A DNA stretch of 64,000 nt from Hemerocallis citrina. Its lineage: Eukaryota > Streptophyta > Magnoliopsida > Asparagales > Asphodelaceae. The notes beneath the pieces were generated by a model, which saw nothing but the letters and a program-made list of their open reading frames with translations, did no database searches and was not told the DNA's origin. Below, one piece after another: positions 23,758 to 34,773 of the stretch. The DNA lies in contig CM030364.1 in assembly GCA_017893485.1 (NCBI GenBank), positions 42,402,109 to 42,466,108 of the forward strand, given 5' to 3'. The position numbers and the translations under genes were made by a program. Position 1 is the stretch's first letter. The number at the start of each line of letters is the position of its first letter.

Positions 23758-24322
23758 TGTTGCTGCTAAATCTGGTGTGGGGGCAAATAGATAGAATTTG
23801 TGAATTCGTAGGAACGCTGAATAGCCAAACCTGAAACATTTCCGTCGGAGTTTGACCGTTGACTCCTGCCATTCACCTGCAAAAAAGTGCAATACACCGG
23901 GGTTGGTCCCGGCGACGCACCCTCCGACGCTCAAGTCAGTAATCAGAAAGATTATGAATGAGCTTTTACTGGCAAAAGATTGATCACCTGTTAATGGTGG
24001 GGGTTGGGGGGTATTTGTAGCCACCATAGGGACCAGTTTTGGGACGACATCTCTAATTCCCAGTGAAAGGATAGAGCGAATCAGGGCCGTTGATTAAGTA
24101 TAATCAGAAACCTTAATTTTACCATGCTGGACCAGGTTCCTTACAGGTTGGGACCCTCACCCAGTTGAGATGGATCCATTTGTGGATTATTGGGCTTTTG
24201 GAGAAAAGACCCAGTACCCATTTCAGACCCATTTGTAGGTAAAATTACCATTTTACCCCTGAGCTTTAAGATTCGTGCCCAATTTGGACGGTTCAAATTT
24301 TAACCTATTTTTAGCCATATCA
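23758..24322 (-). repeat. 3' LTR of the Tat element
   Basis: 565 bp, ends TGTTGC...ATATCA on the plus strand. The TATA box seen in the 5' LTR is changed here to TATTTGTA. Confidence 0.93.
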
Positions 24323-24338
24323 TGAGCCCCCCACTCCC
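24323..24338 (-). other. PPT of the Tat element
   Basis: The minus strand reads GGGAGTGGGGGGCTCA immediately before the 3' LTR start TGATATGG. Confidence 0.8.
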
Positions 24339-24762
24339 GAAGACTGAGTTTGATCAGCCTTTGAGGAGTAGTTTTACTGTTTTAATGGCTTACAGAGTTG
24401 TATCAGAGTCCAAACGAGGGGTGTCGGATCTTCGTTAAGGTATTATGGTGATTTTCAGAGCTAGTTGCGCACTTAAGGTTGTTCTTGAGCTTTCCTGGAC
24501 TTTTGGCGATTTTTCTTAATTTTTATCTATTTTTCGGACCATTTATTTAATTTTGCGAAGTGGTGATTCGTTGTTCGTAAGTCTTAATTAACTATTCTAA
24601 GCAATAATTATTTACCCAGGGGCTCGAAAATACTTCCCCGAATTTATAATTATTTTTAGAATTTTTAATTAATTTTCCTGATTTTTAATCATTTTTTTGC
24701 AATTTTTAAATAAATAATTCGATTTTAATGAATAAAAATTAATTATTTTAATCCGATTTATG

Positions 24763-26330
24763 ACGTGGCGCGATCTGAGCCCTCCATTAGCATTGGGCGT
24801 GAATTTCAGGAGGATCGGACGGCTGAAGTAGCTCGGCAGGCTTTTTCTCCGCATGCGGAGGTTGGTGCCTCGGCACCTCGGCACCCCGTCCTCGGTAGCT
24901 CGGTGGCTCGGTACGTAACGATCTGTTGAGCTACGTGGAAAGATCTGGAGCGTTCATCACAGCGCGAATCACGAGGAGGGCGGCTCAGATCACGAAAAAA
25001 TGCTATCATGTCGTTTTGTGGGCGTGGCATGATCTGAGCCATCCACCATGTTTTGGCACGTTTTTTGAAACGATCCAACGGCTGGGATAGCTCGGCATCA
25101 TTTTTCTCCATATGTGAAGGTCGGTACCTCGGTACCTCGGCCGTAGCTGTTCGGCTACTCGGCAGGTCGGTTTTCTCCTTTGGTAGCTCGGTGGCTCGGC
25201 TAAGCTGTTCGGTAGCTCGGCTGAGCACTCCGGTGGCTTGGTAACTTGGCCTCTTTTTCATAGTAGCTCGGTGGCTCGGCTAAGCTGTTCGGTAGCTCCG
25301 CTGAGCACTCCGGTGACTCGGTAACTCGGCCTCTTCTTCATAGTAGCTCGGTGGCTCGGCTAAGCTGTTCGGTAGCTCGGCTGAGCACTCCGGTGGCTCG
25401 GTAACTCGGCCTCTTCTTCAAAGTAGCTCGGTAGCTCGGCTGAGCACTCCTGTGGCTCGGTAACTCGGCCTCTTCTTCATAGTAGCTTGGTGGCTCGGCT
25501 AAGCTGTTCGGTAGCTCGGGCGAGCACTCTGGTGGCTCGACAGATCGGGTCGAGTCGTTAGGCCACGTGTCTTGATCTGGAACGTTCTTCATGGCGCGAC
25601 TCATGAGGACAGGGTTCAGATCACGAGGAAACGTTATCTTGTCGTTTTGTGGACGTGGCGTGATCTGAGCCGTCCATCAGATTTGGGCACGAATTTTGAG
25701 ACAATCTGACGGTGAAAGTGGCTCGGCGGCATTTTTCTCCCTATGTGGAGGTCGGTGCCCCGGTAGCTCAGCAGAGTGCCTCAGTGGCTCGGCCTAGTAC
25801 GAGCCGTTGAGCCACGTGGCTAGATCGGGAGCGTCCATCATAGTGCGGATCTCGAGATTGGAGGTTCAGATCACGAGAAAACGTTATCTTGTCATTTTGT
25901 GGGTGTGGCGTGATCTGAACCGTTCATCAGATTTGGGCACGAATTTTGAGACAATCTGACGGTGAAAGTGGCTAGTGGCATTTTTCTCCATATGTGGAGG
26001 TCGGTGGCCCGGTAGCTCGGCAGAGTGTCTCAGTGGCTCGGCAAGTTACGGGTCGTCAAGCCACGTGGTTGGATCTGGAGCGCTCATCATGGTGCAGATC
26101 TCGAAATTGGAGGTTCAGATCACGAGAAAATGTTATCTTGTCGTTTTGTGGGCGTCGTGTGATCTGAGCCTTTCATCAGTTTTGTGCACGAACTTTGAGG
26201 CAATCTGACGGTGAAAGTGGCTCGGCGGCATTTTGCTCCATATGTGGAGGTCGGTGCCCCGGTAGCTCGGCAGAGTGCCTCAGTGGCTCGGCAAGTCACG
26301 GGTCATCGGACTGTGATGTTAAGTAAACCA
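24763..26330. repeat. About 250-bp tandem repeat, five copies, interrupted by the 80-bp array
   Basis: Units begin with GTGGCGTGATCTGAGC variants at about 24763, 25022, 25652, 25904 and 26151, and run through a TTTTCTCC(A/C)TATGTGGAGGTCGG core to a CTCGGCAAG end. The array lies between the 3' LTR and the antisense gene. Confidence 0.8.
25181..25540. repeat. 80-bp tandem repeat built from a GGTAGCTCGG core
   Basis: Units start at 25181, 25261, 25341 and 25421 (exact 80-bp spacing), then a shortened unit at 25480. Each contains GTGGCTCGGCTAAGCTG, GAGCACTCCGGTGGCTCGG and GGCCTCTTCTTCA. Within the unit the decamer GGTRGCTCGG recurs, so it grew from a shorter repeat. Confidence 0.9.
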
Positions 26331-26434
26331 TCGCGACCTTCCTCTGAACCATCGCAGCTTTCTCTATTCTATCGTTTTATCTCCCTTAATGGGCCCCCAA
26401 ACGTTACAAAAGCCCAACCGTCGCCTCTCTTTAG

Positions 26435-26442
26435 CTATAAGT
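26435..26442 (+). promoter_or_regulatory. Possible TATA box for the antisense gene
   Basis: CTATAAGT lies about 210 bases before the antisense start codon, in a C/T-rich context following CGTTACAAAAGCCC. A 5'-leader intron could lie between. Weak, positional support only. Confidence 0.3.
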
Positions 26443-26648
26443 TCTCACCCCCCACCCCTTAAAGCTCATTCTTTCACTTTTACTCGCAAGTTTTTACTTT
26501 TGCTCTCGAGTTGCTCTGCTAGCGGAGATTTGAGCTCAAGGGCGGTCGTGCTAGCTGTCGTGAAGGCCAAGCGATTTCTGGCAAACTTTTTCCGACCGTA
26601 GACGTCAAATCAAAGGTTAGTTTATTTAACTTCAGTTGCTTATTAGAG

Positions 26649-28808
26649 ATGTCACGAGTATCCTCGGGTAGTGAGGCATCATCCTCGGGAGGTCGGAATG
26701 CCGAGGAGGGGAGAGAAGTGGCCAGCCGAAGGAAGGATAAGGGGAAGGCAGTGGTTCGGTCCTCGGTTGTCGAGGAGGTGGTAGAGACCGTGAGAGGAGC
26801 GGGCGAGTCAGGTCGGATGCCGACCGTGCTGTCCGGACATGCCGGGATAAGGCAGTATAGCGGCGAGCTGCTGACTAAGGCTGTCATTGGTCGCGCGGAG
26901 ACCTATGAGGAGAACGATTCGAGGGAGGTCACCGAAGTGGACGACCTCCCCTCGGTGCTAACCGAGCGGGATCTACTTCGGATCAGGAAGGGTTTCTCCA
27001 TCCCCAAAGAGTACACACTAGTTCTTCCCGGCCCCGGAGTGCGAGCGAACACCGGGCTGCGCTTCCCCCTTCATCCCTTCGTGACGGTAGTTCTTCGGTG
27101 GTATGGTCTGTCCCCCATACAGTTCATGCCGTACACTTGGCATCACGTGCTCGGCTTTCTACTTCAATGCCGAACTGCCAAAGTGGAGCCGGAGCTCGTC
27201 ATCCTCCGAAGTTTATACCAAATCAACAGGATGAGCAAGCTCGAGCCTCGCTACTACCTGTCACCTCGAAAGGGACTTAAGTTGATAGAGAATCCCGACT
27301 CGATAAAGTCGTGGAAGGGGAAGTTCTTCCTGATAAAGGGGCCCTCGGCATGGGACTTCCCGACCCGGTGGAAGGAGGATGTGCTGAAGTACGCAAAGGC
27401 TGAGCCGGTGTTGACCCTGGCTGAGGCAGAGGTAGCGGCCAAGCTGATCGGTCTCCCGATGTTGAGTTGGAGGGAGATGACCGAGGAGGTGTTGCATGGG
27501 TCGGGCCTTAGTCCGATCGACCCGAGTACGCTCCTGACATCTCACTTTGTGATTTTCTTTTCTTTAATGCCTTGCATACTTTTTTTTCCTAACTTGTTTT
27601 CCTTTTCACTTGGACAGAGGCGCCGAACATGGACTTCAAGGGTATGATGGCGGAACGAAGCAAGGCCAGCGACGGCAAGAAGAGGAAGAGGATGAGCACG
27701 GGCCCCTCGTCTGGCTGACCCGCCAAGGCACCTTCGGTGGTTGTCACCACTTATCCTCAGGAGCCGTCCTCGGTGGTTGTTGTCCAGCCGACCCCGTCTG
27801 CCCCGGTAGGTGAGGGTTTCTCCGTCTCGGCAGCACTGGCGCTTGAGGCCCCGCCACTGACCGAACACGCCGAGGTTATTCTGACCGAGGCCCACAAGAA
27901 GCTGTTCGTCCCCAACTAGCGAGTGAAGAATCACGATGGCTTCTTGGGAGACTCGGGAATGAGCATGCAAGCTGCTCGACACCTACCTACCCCGAAGGAC
28001 CGAGCCGCGCTGAAGGTGGGGACGACGGGTGACGATGCCCTCAAAGTAGCTCGGTTGCTCATGTCGGTAAGTCCCCTTTGCTGTTTCAAATCTTTCTTGA
28101 AAATTTTCTAAGCCTTTAGCTCGGCTTTTGTTGTGTTCTGACTACTTCTTTGTGTAGGCTACTTGCCACTTCAGCCATCTTCTCGAGGAGTATTCCGAGC
28201 AAGAAAGAGAACTGAAGGCCCTCAGCGACAAGGACCGAGCAGAGAGGGCGAGGGCTGTGAAGGAGCTCGAAGCTGAGCAGCGTCGCTTGGACGCTCTGGC
28301 AGCCTAGGTTGCCGACCTCGAGGTGGCCTTGGCGCAAGCGAAGGAAAATCTTGCTTCGGAGGTCGCAAAGGCGGCCGAGGAGAAGGCCGCAGCAGCGAAA
28401 GTTTTGGAGGTGGTGAAGCTGCAACAAGCTGAGGCCGTGGAGAAGGCGAAGGCAGAGATCGAGGCAGAGGCCAAGAAGCACATGGCGGCAAACATGGAGC
28501 TGTCTTATGCCAGAGCGCTCGATCACGTCGAGGCTTGAGTCCCTGGCTTCGAAAGGTTGGGGTACAGGCTATGGCCTGGTGGCAATGAAGAAGACGAAGG
28601 GGAGGAGGAAGAAGAGGAGGAGGACGAGCAGCAAGGCAACGAGGCTCCTGCCGACCCCGAGATTGTGGTAGCCGACCCCCTAGCCAGAGCAGAGGTGGAG
28701 GAGGGGGAGGACGAGGTTGCGGCCGACCCTCTCGCCAGAGCGATGGGGGACGAGGGGCCATCTACCGAGGTGCCGGTCTCCGAGTCACCTATCAAGGTGG
28801 CTCCTTGA
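26649..28808 (+). pseudogene. Antisense gene of the Tat element: Transposase_28-like protein with coiled coil and acidic tail
   Basis: ATG at 26649 (MSRVSSGSEASSSGG) opens a Ser/Gly-rich N-terminus with RRKDKGK. Residues about 110-280 hold a globular domain: KGFSIPKEYTLVLPGPG, GLRFPLHPFVTVVLRWYGL, QFMPYTWHHVLGFLLQC and WKGKFFLIKG. I take this as the 'putative gypsy type transposon' family (PF04195). Exon 1 ends GA/GTACGC (27535), the intron ends TTGGACAG (27617); exon 2 ends CG/GTAAGT (28066), the intron ends TTTGTGTAG (28157). Exon 3 encodes a long Ala/Glu/Lys coiled coil and an acidic Glu/Asp tail ending at TGA 28806-28808. In-frame TGA 27716, TAG 27917, TAG about 28305 and TGA 28536 kill this copy. 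Function unknown. Confidence 0.75.
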
Positions 28809-28910
28809 TCCTCTTACTCTTATATATATATATCTAAATTTCTTTTCTTTTTTTTACCGCCTTGAAGCGGACTGGCCACCACTTTTTTGATATGAATGAA
28901 ACTTTTGTCT

Positions 28911-29020
28911 CGAAATTTGGCTAAGTGTTGGAGTACTTTGACTTGAAATTTCTTCGAAATTTGGCTAAGTGTTGGAGTGCTTTGACTTGAAATTTCTTCG
29001 AAATTTGGCTAAGTGTTGGG
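28911..29020. repeat. 44-bp tandem repeat, 2.5 copies
   Basis: CGAAATTTGGCTAAGTGTTGG starts at 28911, 28955 and 28999. It lies between the two antisense coding segments. Confidence 0.9.
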
Positions 29021-29063
29021 CACCGCCTCTTGTACTTCGTGTTGACCTGCTTCTACTTTTTAG

Positions 29064-29906
29064 GTTGTCGAGTCGAGTTCAGCAGCTGAAGCCTCTCTTC
29101 TTCGCACTAAATTGAGAGCAACGAAGCGGGCTCTCTCCCGTAGTCGAGAGTGTTTCCTCAAGAGTGAGTTGGACCTAGAGGATCTCAAAGCAACATCGAG
29201 AGAGTATTTCTCCAAGCTGAAATAACTACGAAAGCGAGATCGCGAGGTTCGTCTTGAAGGAGGGGTGGAATTGCTTAGGAAGATGCTGTTCGATGTCGAG
29301 AAGGAGAAAGGCGAGTTGTTGGTGGAGGTTCACCACCTAAAGATAGCAGAAGAAGAGCTTTTGGCGGAGGAAGATGAGTTAACTGCAACAGTGGGCAAGT
29401 TGATGGTCGAGCGTGACCAGTCGACGGTGGAAATTGACAAGCTGAAGAGGGTTACAGTCGACAAAAGTATCGAAGTCACCCATCTTCGTCGAATCATCGC
29501 CGATAGTTCTAGTGACGCAGGCTCTGCCCGGCTTCCTCGTTTTAAGATAGCCGTGAAAGACGACGCTTTGAAGGATCGAATTATCGAGCTCGAGGAGGAA
29601 GTTGCTCGACTTAAACCCCAACCCGTGCGGCCTAATGTCAGAAGTACATCATGTACTCGTGAAGAGAGCGAGAGGGGGATCTCGTTTTATGAGCTTGCGA
29701 CTCGCCCGCTTGTCGTTAGGCGAAGTCCGGCTGACACCCAAAGTGGGGTGGCCGCTTCGTCCAGTGGCGCTTCGGTTGGGGCCACGGTCAGAGGTAGTGC
29801 CGAAAAGGTGTCTCAGTTTGTTGGTCTAGAGACGAGCTCCGAGGTTAGGCGACGCCGTCCCCGGGTGTCTTTGAACCGAAACATCCCCATTCCGAAGAAG
29901 CGTTGA
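29064..29906 (+). pseudogene. Antisense coiled-coil exon of the Tat element
   Basis: The segment begins after a splice-acceptor-like TTCTACTTTTTAG (29063) and stays in one frame to TGA at 29904, with a single TAA at about 29223. It encodes a heptad-rich helix (LRTKLRATKRALSRSRE, LLVEVHHLKIAEEELLAEE, IIELEEEVARLKPQ), then a Ser/Gly stretch and a basic end (RRRRPRVSLNRNIPIPKKR). No enzyme domain is visible. It may be exon 4 of the upstream gene through alternative splicing, or a second gene. The Lys/Arg-rich end suggests nucleic-acid or nuclear targeting; that is inference. Confidence 0.6.
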
Positions 29907-30100
29907 ATGAGTTGTTGTAATTATGCCTCTTTAAGTCTTTGTAGTCCCATGTAGTAGAGTAGTTTGGCCTTGTAACCTATGTTCCTTTGAACTTTAATAG
30001 AAGTGAAGGCTTTGTTTTACTCTCTAGCGTTTGTGTGTTTGCATGTTTTGTTAGTACTTGTTATTTGTTTGGTACCACTGGTAACTCGCTTATTAGGGGA

Positions 30101-30580
30101 GAACACGCCGTTTGAGTAAGATTCAACGATTGTGGGAGCAATTTCGAATGGCGAACCACTTCTAGTTCGCTTAAGAGCGAACTTGCGAAGCGGAATCGAA
30201 CCAAGTTTTGGACTCCGAACACGTCATTTGAGTAAGTTTTAACGGTTGTGGGAGCAATTCCGAATGGCGAACCACTTCTAGCTCGCTTAAGAGCGAACTT
30301 GCGAAGCGGAATCGAGCAAAGTTTTGGACTCCGAACACGTCGTTTGAGTAAGTTTCAACGGTTATGCGAGCAATTCCAATGGCGAACCACTTCTAGCTCG
30401 CTTAAGAGAGAACTTGCAAAGCGGAATCGAGCCAAGTTTTGGACTCCGAATACGTCGTTTGAGTAAGTTTCAACGGTTGTGGGAGAAATTCCGAATGGCG
30501 AACCACTTCTAGCTCGCTTAAGAGCGAACTTGAGAAGCGGAATCGAGCCAAGTTTTGGACTCCGAACACGTCATTTGAGT
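30101..30580. repeat. 116-bp tandem repeat, four copies
   Basis: Units start with GAACACGTCRTTTGAGTAAG at 30101, 30217, 30333, 30448 and 30564 (partial), giving periods 116, 116, 115 and 116. Each contains GGCGAACCACTTCTAGCTCG and CGGAATCGAGCCAAGTTTTG. The array lies between the coiled-coil exon and integrase. Confidence 0.95.
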
Positions 30581-30764
30581 AAGAGTGATTAAAGGCCTTA
30601 AACAGAAAGATAAAAATAATTCACAAGGAAAATATGGGGAAAAGAAGTTCTTTATTGATAACTGCTAATTGGCTGCTTCTAAGTTGCACGCCGTTATTAC
30701 AATGACAAAATAAAGAAGCAAAATACAAGTGAGAAGATGGGAATGGCCCGACACTTGAAGTTAC

Positions 30765-32197
30765 TTAGAGAGGCATTAAGGCGCTCTCTTGGTACTTCAG
30801 TAGGTGGTCGGCATTCCAAGTCCTGGGTATCTCTCTGCCTTCAAGGTCTTCAAGACGGTACGTCCCGAGCCAAACTACCTTGGTGATATTGTAGGGTCCT
30901 TCCCAATTGGGGGCTAGCTTACTCTTTTGGCTGGGGAAGGAGATAGCTAGTTTTCTGAGGACCAAGTCCCCATCCTTGAGCTTGGTGGGACAGATCCTTT
31001 TGTTGTAGGCATGCTCGATTCTTCTTTGGTAGTTTTGCTGGCGGATTGAAGCTCTGTCACGGAGCTCATCAACTAAGTCCAAATTCGCCCGAAGCTCTCT
31101 GGCATTCTGCTCTTCTTCATAGGCCACAAGGCGAGGAGATGGTAGACCGACTTCTAAGGGGATCACAGCTTCGGACCCATAGGTGAGATTAAATGGCGAC
31201 TCACTTATGGGGGTCCGTTTCATAGTGCGGTAGTTCCACAATACGTTGGGAAGCTGTTCCGCCCATAAGCCTTTGGCCGCCTTATCTAGCCTCTTCTTGA
31301 TACCGGAGAGGATTTGCCGATTGACATTTTCCACTTGGCCATTTGATTGAGGATGGGAGATAGAGGAGAAGCATTGCTGAATGGCGAGGTCTTCACACAG
31401 AGATCGGAATGCGGCCCCCGTAAACTGTGTTCCATTATCTGTTATTAGGAACCGAGGCACGCCGAACCTATAGATAACATTTTTCCAGAAGAACTGCAGT
31501 ACTTTGTTCTCTGTAATTATAGCCAATGGTTCGGCCTCGATCCATTTGGAAAATAGTCGATTGCCACGACTAGGAACTTGAGCTGACCGGGAGCTGGTGG
31601 AAACGGGCCTAGCAAGTCCATCCCCCACATTGCAAAGCAAATTGAACTTGATATAGATTTGAGTTGTGCTTGGGGTAGGCGACGAATGTTGGAGTACTGC
31701 TGACAGGAGCTGCATTGTCGCACATGCTGTTCAGCATCGCAAAGCAGGGTAGGCCAAAAATATCTGTAGTTCAACACTTTCCTGGCGAGGGACCTGGACC
31801 CTGAATGGGCTCTGCCTATACCTTCGTGAAGCTCTTGCAAGGCATAAGTGGCTTCTTCCGGGGAAAGGCATCTCAAGTAGGGTCTGCCGTCTACTTGGGT
31901 GTAGGAGCGTTTGTACAAGACTCCTTCAACAAGGGTGTACCGCACCGCTCTCATTCGGACTCGGCGAGCTTCTTTAGGGTCTTCGGGGAGGAGCCCATCC
32001 CTGAGGAATTCTATCAAAGGTTTCATCCAGTTGTCCTGAAGCTGGACGGGCAACAACTCCATCGAGTTGGGGGCTTCTTCCTCTATGCTCGGTCTTAGGA
32101 GCACTTCGATGAGGATCATCTGCTCGAGACCTTGAAGGGAGGAGGAGGCCAATTTTGAGAGGGCATCTGCTTGGGAAATTTCTTCTCTTGGGATTCG
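30765..32197 (-). pseudogene. Tat element integrase
   Basis: The HHCC zinc domain reads LHEGIGRAHSG and, downstream, CSSCQQY. The core has GMDLLGPFPPAPGQ (first Asp), a frameshift near 31540, LITDNGTQFTG (second Asp) and SHPQSNGQVENVNRQI (Glu). The tail reads WNYRTMKRTP, NLTYGSEAVIPLEV and WEGPYNITKVV, ending at TAA 30765. The family inserts the element cDNA into the genome; all catalytic residues remain but the frameshift inactivates it. It overlaps no other gene and follows RNase H. Confidence 0.9.
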
Positions 32198-32995
32198 CTA
32201 AATTTGTACCTCTTCGAATGAAGCCATGAGACTTTGGACCTTGGCTAGGTACTTAGCCATTCGGTCGTCTCGCGCCTCGTACTCTCCCAAGACTTGATTC
32301 ACGACCATCTGTGAGTCACTATATATCCGGAGACGTTGTGCCCCTACCTTGCGAGCCATACCGAGGCCGACTATAAGAGCTTCATACTCCGCTTCGTTGT
32401 TGGAGGCCTTAAAATTGATGCGGAGGGAGTATTGGAGAACGAAGTCATCTGGGCCTGCCAGAATGATCCCGGCTCCGCTCCCTTCGGTGCAAGAGGACCC
32501 GTCTACATACACTATCCAGATAGGAGGCCCGTTTGCTGCTTGACTAACCTCTGGTATGGTGCTCTCAACAATAAATTCAGCTAAGGCTTGAGCCTTGATT
32601 GCGGTCTGAGGTTGGTATGATATGTCATGCTGACTCAGCTCGATTGACCACTTCATCAAACAGCCGGTGGTCTCGAGTTTGTGTAGAACTTGCTTAAGCG
32701 GCTGGTCGGTAAGAACGACCACCGAGTAGGACTGAAAATAAGGGCGGAGCTTCCTAGCTACCATAACCAAGGCGTACGCCATCTTCTTCAATCTTGGGTA
32801 CCGGAGCTCGGTATCCCAAAGTACCTTGCTCACGTAATAGATGGGCTTCTAGGCCTTGTCTTCTTCTCTCACTAGGAAAGCACTGAGGGTTTGCTCGGAG
32901 GTAGCTAAGTAGAGGTAGAGTGTTTCCCCGGGGATAGGCTTGCTGAGAAGAGGAGGATTGACTAGGTAGGCCTTTAGTTGATCGAACGATTCTTG
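32198..32995 (-). pseudogene. Tat element Ty3-type RNase H plus second (archaeal-like) RNase H
   Basis: The Ty3 RNase H remnant reads KLRPYFQSYSVVVLTDQPL and KWSIELSQHDISY. The second RNase H follows with its own catalytic set: IVYVDGSSCTEGSGAGI (Asp), ASNNEAEYEALIVGL (Glu) and IYSDSQMVVNQV (Asp). A doubled RNase H is characteristic of the Tat lineage. TAG stops occur at 32849-32851 and 32198-32200, in both cases where Gln fits. Confidence 0.88.
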
Positions 32996-34773
32996 CTACT
33001 GCTGACCCCACTCGAAGCCCTTAGCCCCCCTGAGGGCTTTGAAAAAAGGAAGACACTTCTCCCCTGACTTAAACAGGAAGCACCCTATGGCTGCGAGGCG
33101 ACTAATGAGCTTCTGAACCTCTTTCACACTTGTAGGAGGGTCCATATCCAATATGGCTTTGATCTTCTCGGGGTTGGCCTCGATTCCTCTCTGGCTGACC
33201 ATAAAGCCTAGGAACTTTCTCGACGAGACTCCGAATGCACACTTGTTCGGGTTGAGCCTCATGTTGTGCTTCCTCAACGCATCGAATGCTTCTTGGAGAT
33301 CGGCAACATGGTCGGTCCCATGGACGCTTTTGACTAGCATATCATCAACATACACTTCCATGTTTCGGCCGATCTGATTCTGGAAGACTTTATTGACGAG
33401 GCGCTGGTAAGTGGCACCGGCATTTTTCAGCCCGAAGAGCATTACCCTGTAGCAATAGAGTCCTTGATCGGTAACAAAGGAGGTCTTCGGGATATCCGGG
33501 GGGAACATTCTGATTTGATTATATCTGGAGAAGGCATCCATGAAGCTCAGCAGCTCATGACCCAAGTAACGTCGATCAAGGTGTCGATGCTGGGGAGAAG
33601 GAATGGATCTTTAGGGCATGCTTTGTTTAGGTCCGTGAAGTCGATGCAAATTCTCCAGCTCCCGTTGGACTTCTTAACCATAACAACATTAGAGAGCCAT
33701 TTGGGATAGTTGACTTCTTGTATGAACCAAGCCTTAAGGATCTTGTCCACTTCTTCCTTTATGGCGTGCTGGCGCTCAGGGGCAAATTTGTGCCTCTTCT
33801 GTTGGACCGGTTTGGACCCCAGAGCAACACTTAGGTGGTGGATGAGGAGCTCCTCGGAGATTCCTGGCATGTCAGCAGCCGACCAGGCGAAGAGGTCATG
33901 GTTCTTTTTGATGCATTGGACTATGTCGGAACATAAGGCAGATGGGAGGGTCTTGCTGATAAAGAACTTGCGGTTCGAATCTTGCTCGGAAAAGAGCACT
34001 TCCTCCAGCTCATCTACTGGTTCGGACATCGGTTGGGCGTTCCCTTGGAGAATCTCAAGAGTTTCGAGGGAGAGGATAGGTCCCCCGGTGGAGGTCATGT
34101 AACACTTGCGGGTCATCTCTTGACTACCCCTTACTTCCCCTACACCTGCCCTGGTGGGGAATTTCATTTTAAGATGATAAGCCGATGGGACGGCCTCTAA
34201 AGCAGCTAGGCCAGGTCGGCCTAGAATCACATTGTAAGCAGCTAGGATGTTGACGACCATGAAATCCATTGGCTCCCTTTGGGTAGTAGGAGTTTTGCCA
34301 GCGGTTACGTCGAGGGTGATCACCCCTTCGATAGTCACTAGCACTCCCGTGAACCCATGGAGCGTGTAACCGACGGGTTTGAGCCTGTCCCGCGATAACT
34401 TGAGTCCTTGGAAGGCCGCCAGGAAGAGGATGTTTACAGAGCTACCATTGTCTACCAGAATCCTTTCCACTTTATAATTAGCCATGTGGAGGTTGATTAC
34501 TAGTGCATCGCAGTGAGGGGTCCGGACACCCTCCAAGACGGCATCCGAGAAAGTGACCAGGACTCCAAGGCCTTTGGGAGGGGGTATTCCATGAACTGAA
34601 TTGACTTCTCGTATGAAAGCCTTCCGAGAAGAGTTGGAGGTTCCTCCCATGGGACCTCCATGGATGAGATGCAAGACGTGTTCCTCGTCAAACTCGGGAG
34701 TCTCGTCGTGCCTCTCAGGATGCTTGTTAGCCCCCCTGGGGGGAGGAGGAAGATTAATTCGGTCCTTTCTCAC
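32996..34773 (-). pseudogene. Tat element protease and reverse transcriptase
   Basis: The protease motif ILVDNGSSVNILF is near 34470 (D-N-G-S replaces the common D-T/S-G). RT begins KRHKFAPERQHAIKEEVDK and contains WRICIDFTDLNKACPKD, FMDAFSRYNQI, LFGLKNAGATYQRLV and the catalytic YVDDMLVKS. A frameshift near 33555 splits RT at the segment before FMDAFSRY, and a TAG lies at 32996-32998. RT copies element RNA into DNA. Confidence 0.9.

Noticed and set aside
28222..28761. 179-codon minus-strand Pro/Arg-rich frame
   Set aside because: Shadow of the Ala/Glu-rich coiled coil encoded on the plus strand; composition only.
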